64,000 nt of DNA from Corynebacterium sp. (GCF_030532715.1 NZ_JAUNKO010000002.1:124001-188000); one strand, 5' to 3'. Positions 8,046 through 17,523 are shown, counted from the stretch's first letter. Made by a program: numbers and translations. The notes: a model not told the origin generated them from the sequence alone.

Positions 8046-8738
8046 TTAGTCCCACCAGAAGTACCAGGTATCGGAGTCTTCGATGAGCCCTTGGAGCAGT
8101 TCCATCCCATCGCTGCCAGGGGCGAGTGCCTCCGCGCTCGGGTTGATGATCCCAGGGCACACCAGTGCGATTTCTTCGGCGAGTTCGCGCACTTGCGCCG
8201 GGGTTTGCGGCGGTGAGGTTACTAAAAGTTCAAGGTTGTCGTGGCCAATGGTCATGAGAATTGCTCCGTAGCGGTCTTCCCAGCTGCGCAAGCATCCGGC
8301 GATATCGTTGCCGGTCAGGCCGCCGGAACCTAACCAGCCGAGGGCGGCGGGTACGTCCGCTGGGCGTTGCGTGGGTACCAACACCAGTGCCGTGGGCGGG
8401 GCTAGTCCGGGACACAACAATACCTCGTGGACGTGGGCATCGGGTCTGGCCCGAAAGCGACCCGCGAATGGTGGCGGCGTCGGCGCCAGCGGGCCAAGGA
8501 GAAATTCTCTGCTTAGCCAGGGGCGTTCCACATCGTTGGTCAGTATTGGCCACAGGCCGGTGGTATGAAAATCCTGGAGGAACTTTGGGTAGAGTTCCGC
8601 CAGGTTGCCTTCCGTAATAAGCGCGGCGATAGGCGTGCCGCAGCCGGCGGTAACGATGGTGTGCGGTAACCCCCAGGTTGTTAAAAGGCCCAGGTTGCCG
8701 GGGTGTTTTGCGTGGATTGTGGTGCGCGCGTCGAACAT
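8046..8738 (-). CDS. DUF4253-like protein
   Basis: This is a 230-aa protein with no characterised function. The second half, with a W.DRYGA.L..IGHDNLELLV segment followed by a helix and the C-terminal DTWYFWWD, resembles DUF4253 proteins, which often end in a Trp-rich WY.WWD tail. The ATG at 8738 is chosen because TATTTT lies 6 nt upstream on the minus strand (leaderless pattern) and because sequence further upstream is low-complexity His/Arg translation typical of a non-coding frame. It is divergent from the lipase gene at 8907, sharing a 168-bp promoter region. Confidence 0.65.
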   Translation of the reverse strand: MFDARTTIHAKHPGNLGLLTTWGLPHTIVTAGCGTPIAALITEGNLAELYPKFLQDFHTTGLWPILTNDVERPWLSREFLLGPLAPTPPPFAGRFRARPDAHVHEVLLCPGLAPPTALVLVPTQRPADVPAALGWLGSGGLTGNDIAGCLRSWEDRYGAILMTIGHDNLELLVTSPPQTPAQVRELAEEIALVCPGIINPSAEALAPGSDGMELLQGLIEDSDTWYFWWD

Positions 8739-8906
8739 GCCCCAAAAATAGCAAAACGCTGAGTTTTCGGGCCATGGTGCGGCCAGTCGGCGCAGGCTGC
8801 GGCGAGCTCGCAGTGCGCATGTGTGCTGTCGCTGACCATGCCGATGCTGGTGGCGCGGGCGGCGAGCATAGGTAGGCTGGTGGCAAATTCGATAGTAGGA
8901 GGACCC

Positions 8907-9791
8907 ATGGAGACAATCCACATCCCTAACGGCGAGGTGCAACTCTGCGTGTACCGGTGGCCCGTCGAGCAGCCGCGTGGCGTGGTGCGCATTGCGCACG
9001 GCATGGTGGAGCACGGGCGCAGGTACCAGTCGCTAGCCGCGTACCTCAACAGCCGTGGGTACGCCGTGTACGCCCACGACCATCGCGGGCATGGCAATAC
9101 CTCGGGGGTGCCGCGCGGCTATTTCGCAGACGAGAACGGTTGGGCGGCGGTGCTCGACGATATTGCTGTGGTGGGCCAGCAGGCGGCCGGAGATTACCCA
9201 GGTGTGCCGCAGTTTTTGGTGGGGCATTCCATGGGCAGCTTCCTTACGCGCGAATACGTTTTTCACCACGGGGAAGAGCTGCGGGGTGCAGCGATCATAG
9301 GTACTGGTACGTGGTCTGGGCTCGCCGGCCAGGTGGGCCTGAACTTGGCTAATTTGTTGAGTTTGAAGTCCCCGAAAGAACCCGGCAAGCTTTTGCAAAC
9401 GTTGATGTTTACCGGCTTTAACAAGGGGTTTGAGGGGCGCACTGATTTCGATTGGTTGAGTCGCGATACCGCCGAGGTTGACGCGTACATGGCGGATCCA
9501 GATTGCGGTTATACCGCGACGAACCGGTTTTTCGCAGATTTCATCGCCGGCGTGAAAAACACTGAGCACATGTTCGATCTTCCGCACGCTGTGCCGCTGT
9601 ACATTGCGTCGGGGGAGTTGGACCCCGTGGGCGGCATGAACGCTGTGAACGAAGTCGCCGCCGCGTATCGACGTCGCGGGCTCGACGTAGTCACCCACAT
9701 TTACCCTGGTGCCCGGCACGAAATCTTTAACGAAACCAACCGCGATGAGGTATTCGAAGACTTGGGGCGGTGGTTGGACAGTAGGCTCTAG
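8907..9791 (+). CDS. Alpha/beta hydrolase, monoacylglycerol lipase-like
   Basis: This is a 294-aa serine hydrolase. The nucleophile elbow GHSMGSF is at about residue 107, the oxyanion strand HGMVEH near 30, and YAHDHRGHG near 55 matches monoacylglycerol lipases and lysophospholipases. The acid is likely in SGELDPVGG and the His in GARHEIFNE near the C-terminus. No signal peptide is present, so it is cytoplasmic. AGGAGG (8897-8902) fixes the ATG, with a close 4-nt spacing, and TAGGCT (8873-8878) is a likely -10. Its stop overlaps the convergent prfC stop by 4 nt. Confidence 0.88.
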   Translation: METIHIPNGEVQLCVYRWPVEQPRGVVRIAHGMVEHGRRYQSLAAYLNSRGYAVYAHDHRGHGNTSGVPRGYFADENGWAAVLDDIAVVGQQAAGDYPGVPQFLVGHSMGSFLTREYVFHHGEELRGAAIIGTGTWSGLAGQVGLNLANLLSLKSPKEPGKLLQTLMFTGFNKGFEGRTDFDWLSRDTAEVDAYMADPDCGYTATNRFFADFIAGVKNTEHMFDLPHAVPLYIASGELDPVGGMNAVNEVAAAYRRRGLDVVTHIYPGARHEIFNETNRDEVFEDLGRWLDSRL

Positions 9792-11422
9792 TCCGCTACC
9801 AGCGGCTCCAGTTCGAACTCGGGGTGTTCCTTTTCGATGAATTGGAGGCGCCACTTGTCTCCGAACAGCGCGATAAGTTCGCCATCGGTGCGGGTGAAAA
9901 TTTCCACGCCGCGCTGTTTTGCCAGTTCGGCAGCGGTGGCGCTGGTGGTGCGACGCGCCACGGAATACGGCACCGGTTCGCTTATAGTTTCGACGTTGTA
10001 TTCGTTTTCCATGCGGGCCATCATGACCTCAAACTGCATGGGGCCGACGGCGGCCATGACGGGTGCGGCGTCGCCACGGGCGTCGTTTTTCAGTATTTGT
10101 ACGACGCCTTCCGCCGCGAGCTGTTCCAGCGCCTTGCGGAATTGCTTGTATTTGCCCAGGCTTTTCGCGCGCAGTGTGCGGAAATGCTCTGGGGCGAATT
10201 GCGGCATCGGTGCATACTGGATTTTTTTGCCCGCGTAGATGGTGTCGCCGGGCGCCAGCGAACCCGCGTTGACGAGGCCTACGATGTCGCCGGGGTAGGC
10301 GGTTTCCACCGTGGAGCGTGTGCGGCCGAACACCGTCAGCGCGTATTTTGTGGAGAACGTACGTCCGGATTGGGCGTGGGTGACCTGCATGCCACGGTCG
10401 AATTCCCCCGACACGATGCGCATAAAGGCCAGCGAATCGCGATGGTTTTTGTCCATGCCGGCCTGCACTTTAAACACCACGCCCGAAAACTCGTCCGCCG
10501 GGGTGCGTACTGAATCAATGGCGCTTGTCGACGCCGCGACCACCGCAGCATCACCTTCACGTGCGGCGGGCGCCGGGGCAAGGGCGCACAGGGTGTCCAA
10601 AATCTGGTGCACACCAAAATTCAGCATCGCGGAGGCGAAAATCAGCGGCGAGGTGGTGCATTCCAAAAACAGGTCCTGATCGTGTAATGCGCCATCGGCG
10701 GCCAAAAGTTCCGCCTCCTCTACGGCGGTTTCCCAAGCGCCATCCTCCTTGGTGAGCGCCTCATCGGGGGTGTAGTGCTCTTCCGGGGCGATGGTGGAAC
10801 CGCCAGCGGTGCGGATGAAATGGATGTACTCGGCTGCCTCGCCGTTGGCGTCCAGTCGGGCCAAGCCGCGGAAATCCCCGGCCTCACCGACCGGCCAAAA
10901 CAGCGGGGTGGGCTGCAACCCAATTTCCTGCACGATCTCGTCCACAAGTTCTAACGGTGCTTTGCCGGGGCGGTCCCACTTATTGACCACCGTGATAATC
11001 GGCAACCCACGCGCCTTACACACCCGAAAGAGCTTCAGCGTCTGCGGCTCCAAACCTTTCGCGCCGTCGATAAGCATGACGGCGGCGTCCACGGCAGTGA
11101 GCACGCGGTAGGTATCCTCCGAAAAGTCCGCGTGGCCGGGGGTATCCACCAAGTTAATCATGAACGGTTCGCCCGTATGCCCTTCCGGTGCGTACTCGAA
11201 CTGAAGCGCGGATGATGCGATGGAAATACCGCGGTCCTTTTCCATCTCCATCCAGTCCGACACCGTAGCTTTACGGCCCGCCTTACCGTGCACGGCGCCG
11301 GCCTCCGCAATCACGTGCGCATGCAGTGCCAACGCTTCCGTGAGCGTCGACTTACCAGCATCTGGGTGCGCAATCACAGCAAAGGTACGGCGACGATTCG
11401 CCTCAGCAGCAAGAGTGGACAT
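9788..11422 (-). CDS. prfC: Peptide chain release factor 3
   Basis: This is a 544-aa translational GTPase that recycles RF1/RF2 from the ribosome. GTPase motifs are G1 AHPDAGKST, G3 DTPGHADF and G4 NKWDRP. The early GRKATVSDWMEMEKDRGISI stretch distinguishes RF3 from EF-G. Length matches RF3 (about 530 aa). It stands alone on the minus strand between convergent lipase and divergent flavin oxidoreductase genes. Confidence 0.96.
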   Translation of the reverse strand: MSTLAAEANRRRTFAVIAHPDAGKSTLTEALALHAHVIAEAGAVHGKAGRKATVSDWMEMEKDRGISIASSALQFEYAPEGHTGEPFMINLVDTPGHADFSEDTYRVLTAVDAAVMLIDGAKGLEPQTLKLFRVCKARGLPIITVVNKWDRPGKAPLELVDEIVQEIGLQPTPLFWPVGEAGDFRGLARLDANGEAAEYIHFIRTAGGSTIAPEEHYTPDEALTKEDGAWETAVEEAELLAADGALHDQDLFLECTTSPLIFASAMLNFGVHQILDTLCALAPAPAAREGDAAVVAASTSAIDSVRTPADEFSGVVFKVQAGMDKNHRDSLAFMRIVSGEFDRGMQVTHAQSGRTFSTKYALTVFGRTRSTVETAYPGDIVGLVNAGSLAPGDTIYAGKKIQYAPMPQFAPEHFRTLRAKSLGKYKQFRKALEQLAAEGVVQILKNDARGDAAPVMAAVGPMQFEVMMARMENEYNVETISEPVPYSVARRTTSATAAELAKQRGVEIFTRTDGELIALFGDKWRLQFIEKEHPEFELEPLVAD

Positions 11423-11527
11423 CAGCTTCCTTCCATGACAATCCCTCTAACAATAGGCGACGAGGCTGCGCGGGCACGAACGCGGTACCGGCGATGCCTA
11501 TGTGCGATTTTTTGGTATACACGTGGA

Positions 11528-12535
11528 ATGAGCGTCGTCGATGGGCTGGATGTTCCACTAATTGTTGCGCCGATGGCTGGTGGGCCTTCGACCCCAGCGC
11601 TGGTGAACGCGGTTGCGGCTGCGGGCGGGTTTGGTTTCCTCGCCGCGGGGTATCTGACCGTGGCGGAGCTGGAGCGGGACATGCGTGCCACGCGCCAGCC
11701 CTACGGGGTGAATTTGTTTGCGCCGCAGCCGGCACCTGCGGATCTGCGGGAGGTTTCAGCGTACGCGTCAAGGCTCGCCGATGAGTTCGCGCGCGCTGGG
11801 GTGCAGCCAGGAGACTTTCACACAGTTGATTCCACCGATGGTTGGCAGGAGAAGTTCGATCTTGTCTGCCGCGCCATGACACAAGGGTGGGGGCCGGCGG
11901 TGCTGTCCACCACGTTTGGGCTGCCGGATGCGGCGGAGATTCGGCGCGCGCATGAGGCGGGCGGGGAGGTGTGGGGCAGTGTAACCACGGCGGCGGAGGC
12001 TGCGGAAGCAGTGCGCCGTGGGGTGGACGTCCTAGTGGTGCAGGGGCCCGAGGCGGGCGGGCATCGCGCCACGTTCAACGTTGCGGAAACACCTTCTGAT
12101 CTGCCGTTACCGGAGTTAATCGCGCAGATGCCAGAGGTGCCATTGGTGGCCGCGGGCGGGATCACGGACTGTGCACCGTTGCGCTTGCCTGGGGTGCGCG
12201 CCATCGCGTGCGGGACGGCGTTTCTGCTTGCGGATGAGGCCGGTACCGGCCTCATGCAGCGTGAGTTGCTTCGAAGTGCCCAGGCAACCGCAACGACCCG
12301 CGCGTTTTCCGGCCGGGTTGCGCGCGGGGTGGCAACCAACTTTATGGTGGAGCACCCGGACGCCCCCGCCGTGTATCCGCACGTGAATTCGATGATGGGA
12401 CCGTTGCGGAAGGCGGCGCCGGAGTATGTAGCGGCGTGGGCTGGGACGGGCGTCGAAAGCCTGGTGCAGGCGCCGGCGGCGGTAATCGTGGAGCGGTTGA
12501 TGCGGGAATGGAAGTCACAACCCACGCAACGCTAA
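11528..12535 (+). CDS. Nitronate monooxygenase-like FMN oxidoreductase
   Basis: This is a 335-aa TIM-barrel flavoprotein of the nitronate monooxygenase / 2-nitropropane dioxygenase family. Seen: an N-terminal PLIVAPMAGG strand (FMN-binding in the family), VVQGPEAGGHRATF containing the family's catalytic-type His, and the phosphate-binding AAGGITD. It oxidises nitronates or related compounds; the physiological substrate is unknown. ATG 11528 is chosen because TATACA (11516-11521) lies 6 nt upstream, a leaderless arrangement, and because the alignable barrel begins at once. Confidence 0.88.
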   Translation: MSVVDGLDVPLIVAPMAGGPSTPALVNAVAAAGGFGFLAAGYLTVAELERDMRATRQPYGVNLFAPQPAPADLREVSAYASRLADEFARAGVQPGDFHTVDSTDGWQEKFDLVCRAMTQGWGPAVLSTTFGLPDAAEIRRAHEAGGEVWGSVTTAAEAAEAVRRGVDVLVVQGPEAGGHRATFNVAETPSDLPLPELIAQMPEVPLVAAGGITDCAPLRLPGVRAIACGTAFLLADEAGTGLMQRELLRSAQATATTRAFSGRVARGVATNFMVEHPDAPAVYPHVNSMMGPLRKAAPEYVAAWAGTGVESLVQAPAAVIVERLMREWKSQPTQR

Positions 12536-12714
12536 TTTACCCCCGGCTGGGTGGGTTCTTTTGGTGTTTATACTGCCGCTTCCGGCGAATGTGGTGGGAA
12601 TCCTGTCGGGGGTGGGAAACTCCAGCGAAACCAACGTCTGGTGGGTAGCTTTATCTGTGGGCCGTCAATGCGCGGCCCGGAACCACCCATTCTTATACGG
12701 AGGAAACCACACCC

Positions 12715-14157
12715 ATGACTACCCCGGTAACCAATGATTGGAACGAGCGGATCGCGCTTGCCGAACAAATGCTCCCGCTGATTGGCAAGCTGCACCGGCA
12801 CAACAACGTGGTCACCTCCGTGTACGGTCGCTTGCTGGTGAACTGCACCGACATTGATGTGATCAAGTCCCACCGTTACGCCCGCCGCATCACGGACCAA
12901 GAACTGCCGCTGTCTAAAACCCTGCCCATCCTGCAGGAATTGGTCCAGATGGAGTTGGGTACGGCATCGATCGACTTGGGGCAGCTTGCCGCGCGCTTCG
13001 ACGAAGAAGGCGGTGAGCTGCGGGCGTTTTTGGAGCGTGAGCTGGCCTCGGTGATCGGCACGGCGAGCGAAACGAAACGCACGGATGTGGTGCTCTATGG
13101 TTTCGGCCGTATCGGACGTTTGCTCGCCCGCATTCTTATCGAACACCAGTCTGTGGATACTGGCTGCCGCCTGCGTGCCGTAGTGGTGCGGAAAAACGGC
13201 GACGACGATATTGTGAAACGCGCCTCGCTGCTGCGCCGCGATTCCGTTCACGGCGCGTTCCGCGGCACCATTAGCGTCGACCGCGACAACGACATCATTT
13301 GGGCCAATGGCACGCCCATCCAGGTGATTTACTCTTCCGACCCGGCCACCGTGGATTACACCGCATACGGCATCAATGACGCCATCGTGGTAGACAACAC
13401 CGGCCGTTGGCGGGATCGCGCAGGGCTGGAACAACACCTGAAATCCAAGGGCGTGGCCAGGGTGCTGCTGACCGCACCGGGCAAGGGCGACCTCAAGAAC
13501 ATTGTGTACGGGATCAACCACGGGGTGATTGAGGATAGTGACCAAATCTTAAGCGCAGCCTCGTGCACCACCAATGCCATCACGCCGGTGTTGAAGGCAA
13601 TCAACGATCGGTGGGGCGTGGAATTTGGGCACGTGGAAACCGTGCACTCCTTCACCAATGACCAGAACCTCATTGACAATTTCCACAAGGGGCAACGCCG
13701 CGGCCGAGCGGCCACGCTGAACATGGTGCTCACCGAAACCGGCGCGGCGAAAGCAGTGTCGAAGGCGTTGCCAGAGTTTGAAGGCAAGCTTACGGGCAAC
13801 GCGATCCGCGTACCCACCCCGGATGTGTCCATGGCGGTGTTGAACCTCACCCTAGAAAAGGAAGTAACACGGGATGAGGTCAACGCTTACCTGCGTGAAG
13901 TGTCGCTGAACTCCGTGTTGCGGCAGCAGATCGATTACATCCATTCGCCAGAGGTAGTTTCCACCGACTTCGTGGGCACCACCCGCGCCGGCATTGTCGA
14001 CGGTTTGGCAACCATTGCCCAAGGCAAGCACCTCGTGCTTTACGTGTGGTATGACAACGAGTTCGGGTACTCCAATCAGGTCATCCGCATCGTGGAGGAA
14101 ATGGCCGGTGCTCGGCCGACGGTGATTCCGCAGCGCAAAGAACTGGGCGAGCTGTAA
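12715..14157 (+). CDS. gapX: Glyceraldehyde-3-phosphate dehydrogenase, long GapB/GapX type
   Basis: This 480-aa GAPDH carries an extra N-terminal region of about 125 residues before the NAD-binding VLYGFGRIGR. The catalytic cysteine sits in AASCTTNAITPV and the C-terminal WYDNEFGYSNQV is canonical. The size and N-terminal extension match the second, non-glycolytic GAPDH of corynebacteria (gapB/gapX), thought to work in the gluconeogenic direction. A ribosome-binding site (GGAGGA) lies about 11 nt before the ATG. It lies near pth-rplY-prs-glmU, much as in C. glutamicum. Confidence 0.93.
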   Translation: MTTPVTNDWNERIALAEQMLPLIGKLHRHNNVVTSVYGRLLVNCTDIDVIKSHRYARRITDQELPLSKTLPILQELVQMELGTASIDLGQLAARFDEEGGELRAFLERELASVIGTASETKRTDVVLYGFGRIGRLLARILIEHQSVDTGCRLRAVVVRKNGDDDIVKRASLLRRDSVHGAFRGTISVDRDNDIIWANGTPIQVIYSSDPATVDYTAYGINDAIVVDNTGRWRDRAGLEQHLKSKGVARVLLTAPGKGDLKNIVYGINHGVIEDSDQILSAASCTTNAITPVLKAINDRWGVEFGHVETVHSFTNDQNLIDNFHKGQRRGRAATLNMVLTETGAAKAVSKALPEFEGKLTGNAIRVPTPDVSMAVLNLTLEKEVTRDEVNAYLREVSLNSVLRQQIDYIHSPEVVSTDFVGTTRAGIVDGLATIAQGKHLVLYVWYDNEFGYSNQVIRIVEEMAGARPTVIPQRKELGEL

Positions 14158-14182
14158 CCGTGGCCGAGCGGCGTCGGCGCAA

Positions 14183-15655
14183 TTACGTCTCGCGTCGACG
14201 CTGCCCTGTGCCCAGCCTTGCCTGCGGCAGAGTCCCGGGTTGGGTCGCCCGCGCCCAAGTGATTTCCCGTAGCACAACCACGCCAGTGAGGACGTGAATT
14301 TCCACTAAGATTGCCCAAAACAGGGCGGAAATATCGGGTGCTCCAATGTGGAGTTGATAGCCCTCATAGGAGGTGGCTAAGGGGAGGCCATAATAGACTG
14401 CCAGTGCGGCACCGGTGCCCAGCAAGAGTGGAATTGTGGTGCGGCGGAACGCGGCGCGGGCGTCGGCAGGCGGATTGGGGTGGCGCCACTTCAGGCAGCT
14501 GCGCACAATTGCCGCGGCTAATGCGGCCGCTATGAGGGCCTCGACGGCGAGTACCACGATGTCGGTGGGGAACATCGACGGGGGATCGACGTGCGCGAAA
14601 TGGAAGTAGTCATGAATAAACGTGCGAATATTGCTGCGGCGTTGTTGGTCGTACTGGGTGCGTAAGCCGAACTCGTTGGTGAGAATGAGCAAACCGCGAT
14701 TATCCTCAGGCGTAAACCCGAGGTACGAACTATAACCCCAAGTGCTGCCCGTATGGAAAACAAACTCGATTTCCTTTCCGCGGCGGCGTTGCATGGTTTC
14801 GTAATACAACCCCGCCCCGTAGGACAACACATCCGAGACCTTGGTTCGCGGTAGATCGCCGGGGGACAGGTGAGCGCGATGCTGGCGCAACTGCCACGCG
14901 GCGTAGGTGGCCAATTGCTCGTTGGAGCCGGCGACAAACGCGGCGCCGATGGCGCTTTCCCAAGGGTCCACCGTCACTGGGATACTGGTGTGAAAGAGCG
15001 GTTGGTAGCCGTGGGGGACGCGTTTGCGGAAGGATTTGGTGTCTGCAATCAGTGGGCCCGTGCCGCTAACGGTGCTGACTGTATTGTTGATTGTGGCATC
15101 GATGGGGGCGGCGCTAATCTCCTGAATAATCGCCTGTAGTAACGAATAACCAACATTCGAATAGCTGTGCGTGCCAGCGTGGGGTAGTTCGGTGAGCTTG
15201 GCGGCCGCGGCCACCACCCCGGCGGTGGAATGCTCACCAGTTTCCAGGTTTGCGGGAAGACCGGAGGTGTGGTGGATCAGGTCCAGCACGGTTGTGCGGT
15301 TCTGATCCAATGCGCTGCCCCGAAGCTGCGGGAGGTATGTGCTAATCGGGGCGGACAAGTCAAGGAGGCCGTCGCTGGCGAGTTGCAGGGTGGTGGCTGC
15401 GGTCACCGATGCGGAAATGGAGCCCCAGGGGGTGAGGGTGTCTCGGTTGATCTGCGCACCGTCCCCGTCGGTGCCGAAATAGTGTTCGCCGACGATACCC
15501 TCGTCTGTGAATTCGATAATTGCGACGCCATGTGCCCCGATACGCTCGTACATGGATTTGTAATCAAGAGCGGCGGCGGGCGGCGCTAGGAGGAACAACA
15601 AACCGCCAAGGACTGCAAGTACGCTGGGAAACGTATGCACAAGCCGACGCGCCAT
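14183..15655 (-). CDS. Serine hydrolase-like (class C beta-lactamase fold) membrane protein with a degenerate SxxK motif
   Basis: This is a 490-aa protein with a signal or anchor helix (about 10-28), a penicillin-binding-protein-like domain (about 40-340) and roughly three C-terminal membrane helices. Family landmarks are present: Tyr-Ser-Asn in HSYSNVGYS and His-Thr-Gly in FHTGSTWGYSS. The first motif, however, reads S79-I-S-A82, with Ala where the catalytic Lys of SxxK belongs (codon 15410-15412). Enzymatic activity is therefore doubtful. Start ATG 15655 is preferred because TACACT lies 7 nt upstream; ATG 15691 is the alternative. It lies 51 nt behind the cyclase gene. Confidence 0.8.
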   Translation of the reverse strand: MARRLVHTFPSVLAVLGGLLFLLAPPAAALDYKSMYERIGAHGVAIIEFTDEGIVGEHYFGTDGDGAQINRDTLTPWGSISASVTAATTLQLASDGLLDLSAPISTYLPQLRGSALDQNRTTVLDLIHHTSGLPANLETGEHSTAGVVAAAAKLTELPHAGTHSYSNVGYSLLQAIIQEISAAPIDATINNTVSTVSGTGPLIADTKSFRKRVPHGYQPLFHTSIPVTVDPWESAIGAAFVAGSNEQLATYAAWQLRQHRAHLSPGDLPRTKVSDVLSYGAGLYYETMQRRRGKEIEFVFHTGSTWGYSSYLGFTPEDNRGLLILTNEFGLRTQYDQQRRSNIRTFIHDYFHFAHVDPPSMFPTDIVVLAVEALIAAALAAAIVRSCLKWRHPNPPADARAAFRRTTIPLLLGTGAALAVYYGLPLATSYEGYQLHIGAPDISALFWAILVEIHVLTGVVVLREITWARATQPGTLPQARLGTGQRRRET

Positions 15656-15706
15656 ACCGAGCAGTGTAATACTCGCCCGGTACACGGGCATCGGGGATTT
15701 CCCTGA

Positions 15707-16465
15707 TTAGTGTGGCGGGTGGGAGTCTTCCGGCAGGATAGCAAAGGCGCGTGCTGGGAAACCAGTGCCGGCCTGAGGTTTCGGCCAGGTGGCAACGATG
15801 AGGGCTCCCGTGGCAGGCACCTCCCGCAGGTTAGTTAAAAGTTCGATCTGCCACCGGTCGTGCTGCAGCAACAACAGTTCGGTGGGCAGTGCGCCGTCAG
15901 AGACGACGAACCCCTGATCCGTGTCGGTGGTTTCGTGCCCGATAGCGGTAATGTTGCGCTGCGTGATCAGCCATTCCACCACTTCAACGTTCCACCCGGG
16001 GTAGTGCGCCACGCCGTCCGCGTCTTGGTTGGCCATTGCTGCTGGGTTCGGCCAGCGTTCAGACCAGTCGGTGCGCAATGCCACAAATGCGCCTTCGGGG
16101 ATTCGTTCGTGGCTGGCTTCCCACGCTTCAATGTCGCCTATCGACGGCGTGAAATCCGCGTCCGCGGCAGCTTCAGCGGAGTAATCCAGCACTACGAGCG
16201 GCAAGATCATTTGCTCGACGCCGATATCGTCGAGCGTGCGCGCGCCGGCCACGAAATGCACGGGTGGGTCGACATGGGTGCCCCACTGGCCCACAAAGCT
16301 GTACTTCGTGATGGCGAAGCCATGTTGCTCCACAGTGAATAGTGTGGTGCGTTCTTCGTCGGGGAGGAGGTGGAAACGGGGTTGTCCGGCGTGGAATGCG
16401 TGGGTGAGATCCACATAGCGGTGTTTGGTGCGGAGGGTGGAGGCGAGGTCCCAAAGATTCGTCAT
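15707..16465 (-). CDS. Cyclase-family metal-dependent hydrolase (kynurenine formamidase-like)
   Basis: This is a 252-aa protein of the cyclase family (PF04199). The defining metal-binding motif appears as GTHVDPPVHF at about residue 63, followed by an ALRTDWSE segment and GHETTDTD, where these enzymes place further ligand residues. The family includes bacterial kynurenine formamidase and other amide or lactone hydrolases. No tryptophan-degradation genes are nearby, so the substrate is open. It probably precedes the serine-hydrolase-like gene in one transcript. Confidence 0.85.
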   Translation of the reverse strand: MTNLWDLASTLRTKHRYVDLTHAFHAGQPRFHLLPDEERTTLFTVEQHGFAITKYSFVGQWGTHVDPPVHFVAGARTLDDIGVEQMILPLVVLDYSAEAAADADFTPSIGDIEAWEASHERIPEGAFVALRTDWSERWPNPAAMANQDADGVAHYPGWNVEVVEWLITQRNITAIGHETTDTDQGFVVSDGALPTELLLLQHDRWQIELLTNLREVPATGALIVATWPKPQAGTGFPARAFAILPEDSHPPH

Positions 16466-16574
16466 GGCAGACAGCTTAGTCTACATCCTGCAAACTGACT
16501 AGTTTTTGCCCGGGTGAGGGTACCTTTAGTGCCGCGATTCGACACGTACAAAAGTGTCAGGTTAGGCTTTGCTC

Positions 16575-16751
16575 ATGAACATGGTGAAGTTGCGGAAACG
16601 AGCCGAGCAAGGCGGTAAGAAAAAATGTTGCCGCTCCAAAAAACGCTGCAAAACCTGCCCCGTGGTACTTCACCGACTGCGTAAAAGTGGGGCCTTGAAA
16701 CTCGACGACAAAGCCTTAGCCAAAGCCCTCAACAAAGCGCGCAAATGGTGA
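16575..16751 (+). CDS. Small basic Cys-rich protein
   Basis: This is a 58-aa protein with about one third Lys/Arg and four cysteines arranged CC...C..C (CCRSKKRCKTC) near residue 20. It may be a small zinc-binding or nucleic-acid-binding protein, but I recognise no family. TAGGCT (16563-16568) ends 6 nt before the ATG, a clear leaderless promoter-start arrangement that supports it as a real gene despite its size. It is convergent with pth. Confidence 0.72.
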   Translation: MNMVKLRKRAEQGGKKKCCRSKKRCKTCPVVLHRLRKSGALKLDDKALAKALNKARKW

Positions 16752-16773
16752 CAAGTGTGTGGTGGTATCGAAC

Positions 16774-17376
16774 CTAGCGCGAGTGAATTTCGTTTTGCGC
16801 GTACGCCAAACCGCGGCTGACCAGCAATTCGATGCCATCCGCGGCCTGGGCGCAAATCGCACCCAAATCTGCCGCCTCCTGGTGGGAGAACGGGCGCAGT
16901 ACATAATCCGCAGGGTCTTGGCGGCCCGGCGGGCGACCCACGCCGATGCGCACGCGCACGTAATCGCGTGTACCTAAGGCCGATGACGTTGATTTCAGAC
17001 CATTGTGCCCGTTTTCGCCGCCACCGAACTTGAGCCGCACCGTCCCGAAATCCAAATCCAACTCGTCGTGGACCACCACGATCCGATCAGCCGGGACGTG
17101 AAAAAACTTCGCCAGCGCTTTGATCGGGCCACCGGAAGTATTCATAAAGCTCCGAGGCTTGGCCAGGATCACCTTTGTGTCGCCCCACCGAGTTTCAATC
17201 GTGTCCGTGTTCGATTTTTTATGGGTGGAAAACGCAGACGGCATCGGGGTGGTGCGTTCAGCTAGCTCATCAAGCACCATGTGGCCCACATTATGACGAG
17301 TAGTTTCGTATCGTGGCCCTGGATTGCCAAGGCCCACCACCAAAAACGGCGAATTCGTTGCATCTGCTTCAGTCAC
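16774..17376 (-). CDS. pth: Peptidyl-tRNA hydrolase
   Basis: This is a 200-aa enzyme that frees tRNA from prematurely released peptidyl-tRNA. The family landmarks are the N-terminal VGLGNPGPRYE..RHNVG (catalytic His in RHNVG), KPRSFMN.SG, HDELDLDFG and GGENGHNGLKS. Length is normal. It follows rplY in the conserved prs-rplY-pth order, with a strong terminator between them. Confidence 0.97.
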   Translation of the reverse strand: MTEADATNSPFLVVGLGNPGPRYETTRHNVGHMVLDELAERTTPMPSAFSTHKKSNTDTIETRWGDTKVILAKPRSFMNTSGGPIKALAKFFHVPADRIVVVHDELDLDFGTVRLKFGGGENGHNGLKSTSSALGTRDYVRVRIGVGRPPGRQDPADYVLRPFSHQEAADLGAICAQAADGIELLVSRGLAYAQNEIHSR

Positions 17377-17464
17377 GCAGGATATTGTCCCACAACGCTC
17401 TTAGCCCGCCACGGAAAGGGCCCGGTGGGGGATTGCCACGGCGTATCGGGACGCTGTGAAGGCA

Positions 17465-17510
17465 AAAGACCTCCCCTTGGTCGCGTTAGTGGTGTGCGGC
17501 CAAGGGGAGG
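17465..17510 (-). terminator. Intrinsic terminator of rplY
   Basis: An 11-bp perfect stem, CCTCCCCTTGG / CCAAGGGGAGG (17470-17480 and 17500-17510), is followed on the minus strand by TCTTTTG. It lies 14 nt after the rplY stop and before pth, so pth probably has its own promoter or depends on read-through. Confidence 0.88.
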
Positions 17511-17523
17511 CGAGGAGAGAGAT

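Noticed and set aside
8613..9014. Longer N-terminus for the DUF4253-like gene, starting at 9014
   Set aside because: The added 92 residues are His/Arg-rich antisense to the lipase gene start; a leaderless start at 8738 is better supported.
12568..13545. 325-codon minus-strand frame over gapX
   Set aside because: Fully antisense to clear GAPDH coding sequence and without a start signal.
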